Source: Byssothecium circinans
Taxonomy: Eukaryota > Ascomycota > Dothideomycetes > Pleosporales > Massarinaceae
Length of the DNA: 35,229 bases
NCBI GenBank assembly: GCA_010015675.1
Contig: ML977068.1
Location: 1 to 35,229, forward strand
Direction: 5' to 3'
The translations under genes and the position numbers were made by a program. A model generated the notes under the pieces. It saw only the letters and a program-made list of their open reading frames with translations. It did no database searches and was not told where the DNA came from. Shown in pieces: positions 30,417-35,229 of this stretch (its first letter is position 1; the number at the start of each line of letters is the position of its first letter).

Positions 30417-31172
30417 CGGGCTAGTGAGCTACCATGTCATGAGGTACAAAGGACGTAACGGTACAAATACTCTTACAGGATCCCTATTTCCTGAGTCAGC
30501 AGCGGCTTTTGATAGGTCTTGCATCGGCATCGAGTGTGTGACACCACTGGCGGTGCCTGGGTGAGGTATTGAGCATGACGTCGTTTGGTCCACTCAACCA
30601 CAACCATTATTGGTGCTTCGACTGCGTGCTATCTGCGGGACGGGGTCTTGTTGGGCAATTTCTAGGATCATTGAGGGCTGCCGTACCTATGGCGTGAGGA
30701 TGATATATACAAAGAAACCACCACAGTAATACTGCGGTACGTGGGGGGTCTCAAAAAGAGTGGCACGAGTAGAATCGTGGCGCGGAGTGCAGGTGCAGAT
30801 GGATTAGGCCTGATTAGGAGCTGACCTCGGCTTTTCGCTAAAACGGGCTATTTCCGGCTCTCGTGACGTAGACTTCGTTCCGAAGTCTTTTCCGAATCCC
30901 CGCATCGCATCCAATTGCCGACATTGCTTGTATGAGCTCCACTCTGAGAATTTGTTGACTGTCAGGGCTGGTGGACGGGTGATTCATGCTAGAAACTGTG
31001 CTTTGTACGCGTGTCGTACGTCAGAGTGAGTGTTTTTCTCTGAAGGGTTGCCAATTGCAACTTGAACAACTTGAGATGACTTCTCAGTCGGGAGAAAAGA
31101 AAGAGCTGATAGGCTTCACAGATACACCTTGAACCTCCATTCAAGGCCCTATCTTCCTCTCTATAGGCTACC
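30417..31172. promoter_or_regulatory. Divergent intergenic region of the peptidase and monooxygenase genes
   Basis: 756 bp between two divergent start codons, with no supported gene. It contains the perfect inverted repeat listed separately and a direct repeat (GATTAGG-CCT-GATTAGG) near 30804-30820. Both genes' promoters should be here. Confidence 0.5.
30870..30888. promoter_or_regulatory. Perfect inverted repeat, possible regulator-binding site
   Basis: AGACTTCG, three spacer bases TTC, then CGAAGTCT: an 8-bp perfect inverted repeat. It lies about 285 bp upstream of the monooxygenase start and 454 bp from the peptidase start. Short inverted repeats of this form can be binding sites for dimeric regulators such as Zn2Cys6 proteins, but no regulator gene is adjacent and the match could be chance. 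Confidence 0.3.
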
Positions 31173-32529
31173 ATGGCCTCCCCCAAGCCCTTCAACGTCG
31201 CCATCATTGGCGGCGGCATCTCGGGCCTGACCCTCGCCACCGGCCTCCTCCAGCACAACATCCCGCTCACCATTTACGAAGCGGCACCCTCTTTCAGCGA
31301 GATCGGCGCCGGTGTAGCTTTCGGACCCAATGCCGCGCTAGCCATGAAGCTCCTCTCCCCGAAGATATACGCCGCGTTTGAAAAATGCAAGACAGCGAAC
31401 CAGTGGGAGAGTAAGTCGGACTCGTGGTTCACTGTGCGGGTGGGCGACGCGCGCAAAGCGGACAAGGATGGCTTCGTGCGGGATTGTAAGAAGGTCGGGG
31501 ATGCGTTGTTTGATATGAAGTTTGGGAATGACAGAGGACGGGGTGGGGTGTATCGGGCGCACTTTTTGGACGAGCTGGTCAAGGAGATACCGGACGGAGT
31601 GGCCAAGTTTGGGAAGAAGTTGACCGATATATCATTGGCTGATGACAAGTCGGGAGATATGATCTGTCACTTTGCGGATGGCACGCAGGCGAGACATAAT
31701 GCCGTTATTGGGTGTGATGGCATCAAGTCGGCGTCGAGAGAATGGATGTTCGGCAAAGATGATCCAGTGACGCACCCCGTATTTTCGGGCAAGTACGCGT
31801 ACAGAGGTTTGATACCGATGGATCAAGCAATCGAAACGCTGGGTGAAGAGGTCGCGAAAAACTCGCAGATGTTCTTTGGGTATGGCGGGCATGTCTTGAC
31901 CTTTCCTATCGAGAAGGGCAGGACGATGAACGGTCAGTTGTTCCTGTTTTAACTCCACAAAGATTCCTCTAACAGCTGCAGTCGTCGCATTCAGCTCGTG
32001 CAAAGAGTGGAAAGACGAGAAATGGGTCGTCACAACCACAAAAGAAGAAATGAACGCCGAATACGCCGCTTGGGGTCCGCACGTCCAAAAGATCGTCCAC
32101 GCCATGCAGAAACCCGATATATGGGCACTTTTCTACCACCTCCCGTGCTCAACCTACTATAAAGGGCGCGTCTGTCTTCTCGGCGACGCCGCGCACGCTA
32201 CAACGCCGCATCAAGGGGCTGGCGCAGGCATGTGCATGGAAGACGCGCTCATCATGTCGATATTGTTGAAGGAAGTGAAGGGCGTGGATGACTTCGAAAG
32301 AGCGTTCAAGGCTTTCGACGAGGTGAGAAGACCGCGGACTCAGAAGAACGTGATTACGAGTAAGGAGGCGGGGATGTTGTATGATTTCGAAGGCAGGGGG
32401 ATTGGTGATGATTTAGAGAAGCTTGAACCAGAGTTTAGGGGAAGGATGAGGTGGCTATGGGATGTTGATCTAGATGAGGAGATTGAAAGGGCGAGGAAAA
32501 TATACTTTGGTGCCACGTCGAAGATATGA
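31173..32529 (+). CDS. FAD-dependent monooxygenase (salicylate-hydroxylase-like)
   Basis: Class A flavoprotein hydroxylase, likely acting on an aromatic acid or a secondary metabolite with NAD(P)H and O2. Exons 31173-31932 and 31982-32529 (49-bp intron, CTAAC branch, GCAG acceptor) give 435 residues, the usual length. The FAD-binding Rossmann motif is FNVAIIGGGISGLTLATGLL (GxGxxG at 13-18), and the E at the end of the second strand is in IYEAAP. The middle DG motif appears as VIGCDGIKSASR. The second FAD motif is VCLLGDAAHATTPHQGAGAG (GD at 321-322). The EIGAGVAFGPNAALAMKLL block is typical of salicylate-hydroxylase-like members. The substrate cannot be named. The methyltransferase 29 kb away is too far to imply a cluster. 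Confidence 0.93.
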
Positions 32530-32981
32530 CGTATCGGCCTCGTTCGCTTTTACACTCATACCATCCCAACCTCTACACTTCACTGCTACATCGTCGCTGA
32601 CATACTACTCAGCTTCCTACTGAATCTATCGAAGAGGCTTCCCCTGTTACCAAAAGCTCGCTTTATCCTATTAAAGGTCACTCTGATTACGCTCTTTGTT
32701 CGCCGAACCCACACAATGCAATGTCTGACTCTCTTTCACACTTCCTTCAGGCAACAACAAACGCCCAATCCCGCTATCTACACAATGCACAGCCCACTAC
32801 ATAACCATTTCTTTTCCCACACCTCTTTCCGCCAGACATCATCCACACACAACACACACTCCGCATCCCGCAACCCCAGCTCGACCACCCCGCGCACTTC
32901 CCACCACGCCCACGCCCCTACCACCCCCAAGTGCGCCGCGTGGCCGAGCACTCTTCCTTCACTACCTAATACCACCACACA
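32530..32981. other. Intergenic stretch before family member C
   Basis: C-rich and low in complexity near 32830-32970 (runs of CACA, CCAC and CCC), which yields a spurious Pro/Ser/Thr-rich frame. Probably the promoter and leader of the gene at 32982. Confidence 0.4.
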
Positions 32982-33596
32982 ATGGCCACCGACGCCTACT
33001 ACGACGCCCTCTCCTGCAACGACATCCTCCACACCATCCACACAGCCCTCAACTCCCGCATCATCCCCTTCGACACCGCCGTCTCAGGCTACAGACGCAC
33101 CTTCGAGCGCATCTCAGCAGTAACATCCATCCCAGACGCCGAGGCCCTTGGAATCGAATGTCACCTCCTTCTCGACAAGATCGCTGCTCTGCTAGCGGAG
33201 CACAAGGCGCTGCTCGAGGCCCTCAACGTGACCGCGCTGTCGAATGTGCTCGGTCGAGCTCTTGGCGTAGATGAGATGGTAGCGATGCGCGTGGTCGAAG
33301 AGCAGCTGGAGGGGTTGTGGGAGGGGTATTGGGATGCGTTTTTTCGGAGCTGTGTTGGGGAGCGGAGGGAGGATGTTGATTCCGAGGTTGAGTTTATTTC
33401 TATGAAGATCGCGGGTCGGACTTCGACTATCGAGGGGGAGGAGAAGAAGAAGAAGGGGGCACAGGTGCAGAAGGCGGTGGAGAGGGATGGGGCTTTTGAG
33501 GATGGAGCGCTTAGGAGGGTGGAGCGTTTGGGGGAGGTTGGGGAGGCTGACGCGGGCGTCGGGCCGTTTCGTATTGGGATTGCTAGTGATGCGTGA
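32982..33596 (+). CDS. Unknown helical protein, family member C (dispersed copy)
   Basis: A single-exon protein of 204 residues from ATG 32982 (MATDAYYDALSCND). It shares the plan of the array at 12.6-18.4 kb: a helical N-terminus (HTIHTALNSRIIPF, SGYRRTFERI), then TSIPDAEALGIECHLLLDKI near residue 49, then LLAEHKALLEALNVTALSNV, then VVEEQLEGLWEGYWDAFFRS, comparable to the FWEWY part of B. The tail is charged (ERREDVDSEVEF, a KKKKGAQVQKAVERD stretch) and Gly/Glu/Val-rich, coded by purine-rich DNA. No signal peptide or membrane helix. It lies 15 kb from the array on the opposite strand, so it is a dispersed copy. No known family recognised. Confidence 0.68.
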   Translation: MATDAYYDALSCNDILHTIHTALNSRIIPFDTAVSGYRRTFERISAVTSIPDAEALGIECHLLLDKIAALLAEHKALLEALNVTALSNVLGRALGVDEMVAMRVVEEQLEGLWEGYWDAFFRSCVGERREDVDSEVEFISMKIAGRTSTIEGEEKKKKGAQVQKAVERDGAFEDGALRRVERLGEVGEADAGVGPFRIGIASDA

Positions 33597-34854
33597 GATG
33601 GGTGAGGGAGGGAGGGAGAGAGAGGCTTGGATAAGCTTTTTTTATAATCCGTTCATGGTGTTTTGGGTGTTTGTTTGTAGCATTTGCATCATTGGCGTAA
33701 GGCATGGATAGGTCGCATAGTAGAAATTCAGCATATCTTCAACAACAGTTGCTCATAATTGTACGTATGGCTGCGGAAGAACCATTTGACTCACCCATTG
33801 AGTGTTAGTAGGCTAACACCGGCTGACTCGGGTTTCAGATGAAAGCGCCCCGACCGAGTGTGGCGTGGGCACAAACTGTAACTGTGCCACACGCTCATGA
33901 TACTCCCTCACAACCAATCCTAATGATGGTCAGGGTTTTGTGAATTTGTGCCGAGCGTCTAATATTTGTGCTCCACGGATAACCCTGACCAACGAACCAT
34001 AAGCACTGGGGTAGACGATTCTCTGTATACGCCGCAGCGCCTACGACGGAGCGCCTACGACGGAAGCCCAAATCTTTAGTAACGTCCGTCCCTGGGTCGC
34101 GCAAAACCCACCGTGCCGCAAAATATGAGGGGTACTTTGACTTCGAGCGGCTATACCTCTGCGCACACGTCGAGTTTCACTAAAATTATGTATAAATAAT
34201 GTACTGTAGCTATTTTTGAAGATCTAGGGCGCCTCTCACCTGTAAATTACGTTTGCATCATCGCATTCACGCCTGATTTGCAGAGAGCCTCCTTCTATAG
34301 CGTGACAGAGTTCCTTCCCTATAGCACCACCATTAAGCTCTTACCACTCCGTAATACTCATGAATGGTCTTATTGAGCCTTAGAACCTCGCTATGATGCT
34401 GAGAAGTTCTCATCAGCCTTGTGCCTGCTATCACGCACAAATTCATGCAAGGCCGCTACCCTAGTCAGTACTTCCGATCAAACCAACTACCGATTTCGGC
34501 TAGTGCAAAACGACCCCGCACCTACATAATCATTGTGGTGTAATTTATGACTGCTAGGCCTGTGGCTGTGCGGAGTCTTGGCGGGTGGGCTAACCTCAGC
34601 CCCGCAGCCTTACGATCCCCACTCAACCTTGACCATGCCTCTAGTTAACCAACTCAACTCTCTGAAAACACCATACAGAATTCGCCACCTTACAACCCTG
34701 TGGCCAGTGCGGGTCGGCCGCCCCCCCTGCACACCGTGGCAATGTTTGGTGCCACATCATTTATGTTACCGTATCGCCACGCATAGTCGTGCTTACACCC
34801 AGCTATACCTCTTCTACATTTGCACTAGCTTAGTACCGTACATTTAAAGCAGCA
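33597..34854. other. Gene-poor stretch near the right edge
   Basis: No supported gene in about 1.26 kb. It contains the 14-bp tandem duplication listed separately and an AT-rich TATAAATAATGTA stretch near 34191-34203. An imperfect inverted repeat (GAGTGTGGC / GTGCCACACGCTC) lies at about 33857-33897. I see no transposon gene or long terminal repeat. Confidence 0.45.
34036..34063. repeat. 14-bp perfect tandem duplication
   Basis: AGCGCCTACGACGG occurs twice, head to tail, with no spacer. The unit carries CGACGG but has no recognised function. Probably a replication-slippage product. Confidence 0.85.
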
Positions 34855-35229
34855 TCAATGTTCTAACTCTATACTCTCCGTTTGCCATTCAGCCAAAGTT
34901 TCAAGCGACGTCTCTGTATCAGGATGCTGGCCGCCAAGGACTTGTGTCCGCATCCGAACACATGTTTGCAGAAGTATCAAGGCTTCCTGGTTGCGGCTCT
35001 GCGATTTGAGCGTGAATGCGAGGTTGCCCATGGCCGTTAGGGTAGCTGGATGTTCATCGCCAAGCACTCTCTTCCTTGTCTCCATCACCCGCACCTCTAG
35101 GTTTTCAGCCTCCGTTAACCGACTTTGACTCCAAAACGTCGATGCCAGGTTGGCCATGCTGGCCAGCGTGTCTGGATGCTCCTTCCCAAGCACCTTTAAG
35201 CATATTTCTAGTTCTTTTGCTTGCAGCTC
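34855..35229 (-). CDS. C-terminal end of a TPR-repeat (kinesin-light-chain-type) STAND-like protein, partial
   Basis: The gene enters from beyond the right edge on the minus strand; its last 124 codons are here, and the frame is open to base 35229. The sequence has tetratricopeptide repeats of the 42-residue TPR_10/TPR_12 type. The marker blocks are LGKEHPDTLASMANLASTF, then LGDEHPATLTAMGNLAFTL, then LGGQHPDTETSLETLAEW. The intervening helices are of the AENLEVRVMETRKRV type. In fungi such repeats usually form the C-terminal sensor of NB-ARC or other STAND proteins, but the N-terminal part is outside the window, so a plain TPR protein is also possible. The protein ends soon after the third repeat seen (ELEH). 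Confidence 0.8.
   Translation of the reverse strand, partial: ELQAKELEICLKVLGKEHPDTLASMANLASTFWSQSRLTEAENLEVRVMETRKRVLGDEHPATLTAMGNLAFTLKSQSRNQEALILLQTCVRMRTQVLGGQHPDTETSLETLAEWQTESIELEH

Noticed and set aside
32716..33123. Plus-strand Pro/Ser/Thr-rich frame of 135 codons
   Set aside because: Produced by low-complexity C-rich DNA and overlaps the start of member C in another frame.

Overview
This window is nuclear DNA of a filamentous ascomycete (Pezizomycotina), most likely a dothideomycete. The evidence is short introns of about 42-77 bp with GT...CTNAC/CTGAC...YAG signals, a TCP-1 eta chaperonin gene, a DUF6594 membrane protein, a ChiB-type GH18 chitinase, HeLo-like/NACHT/ankyrin and TPR STAND proteins, and fungal F-box and SRPK-like families. 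The class-level placement is an impression from protein style, not a measurement. All exon boundaries were derived by hand from splice signals and reading-frame continuity.

Layout. 1-59: a 9-bp minisatellite at the left edge, then a possible SAT4-like fragment (- strand). 931-2376: a four-exon O-methyltransferase (+). 2598-3592: an F-box gene (-) broken by a dinucleotide frameshift. 3593-5196: no gene seen. 5197-5727: a secreted eight-cysteine protein (+). 6288-7630: an SRPK-like kinase with degraded catalytic residues (+). 7853-9328: a caspase-like (C14) protein (-). 10008-10500: a small three-exon SH3/Tudor-like protein (+). 10823-12364: a DUF6594 membrane protein (+). 12590-18358: a same-strand array of five related proteins of unknown function (-), here called F, E, D, A and B from left to right. 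19410-20050: an F-box-like/DUF7730-type protein (-), divergent from 20555-22356: CCT7 (+). 22663-24072: a GH18 chitinase (-). 24774-25007: a 57-residue secreted peptide gene with a 9-nt first exon (-). 25610-29090: a HeLo-like-N/NACHT/ankyrin/ZZ STAND receptor (+). 29338-30416: a pyroglutamyl-peptidase-I-like protein (-), divergent from 31173-32529: an FAD monooxygenase (+). 32982-33596: a sixth member (C) of the unknown family (+). 34855-35229: the 3' end of a TPR STAND-like gene (-), cut by the window edge.

The most notable content is the unknown family. Six loci (F, E, D, A, B, C) share a short start, then a [L/I/A]P-x-x-E/D...C motif about 47-63 residues in, a helical stretch and a 'VD-x-L' motif. 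Member D carries a second diverged module. Member E has two disabling lesions. Member A has a premature TAG followed by about 40 more codons of coding-like sequence in the same frame. This looks like birth and death of a lineage-specific helical family whose role I cannot name.

The genes are not an operon-like unit. CCT7 is housekeeping. The rest is accessory: a secondary-metabolism-like methyltransferase and monooxygenase with no backbone enzyme, secreted proteins, a chitinase, and signalling or recognition modules (caspase-like, STAND, SRPK-like, F-box).
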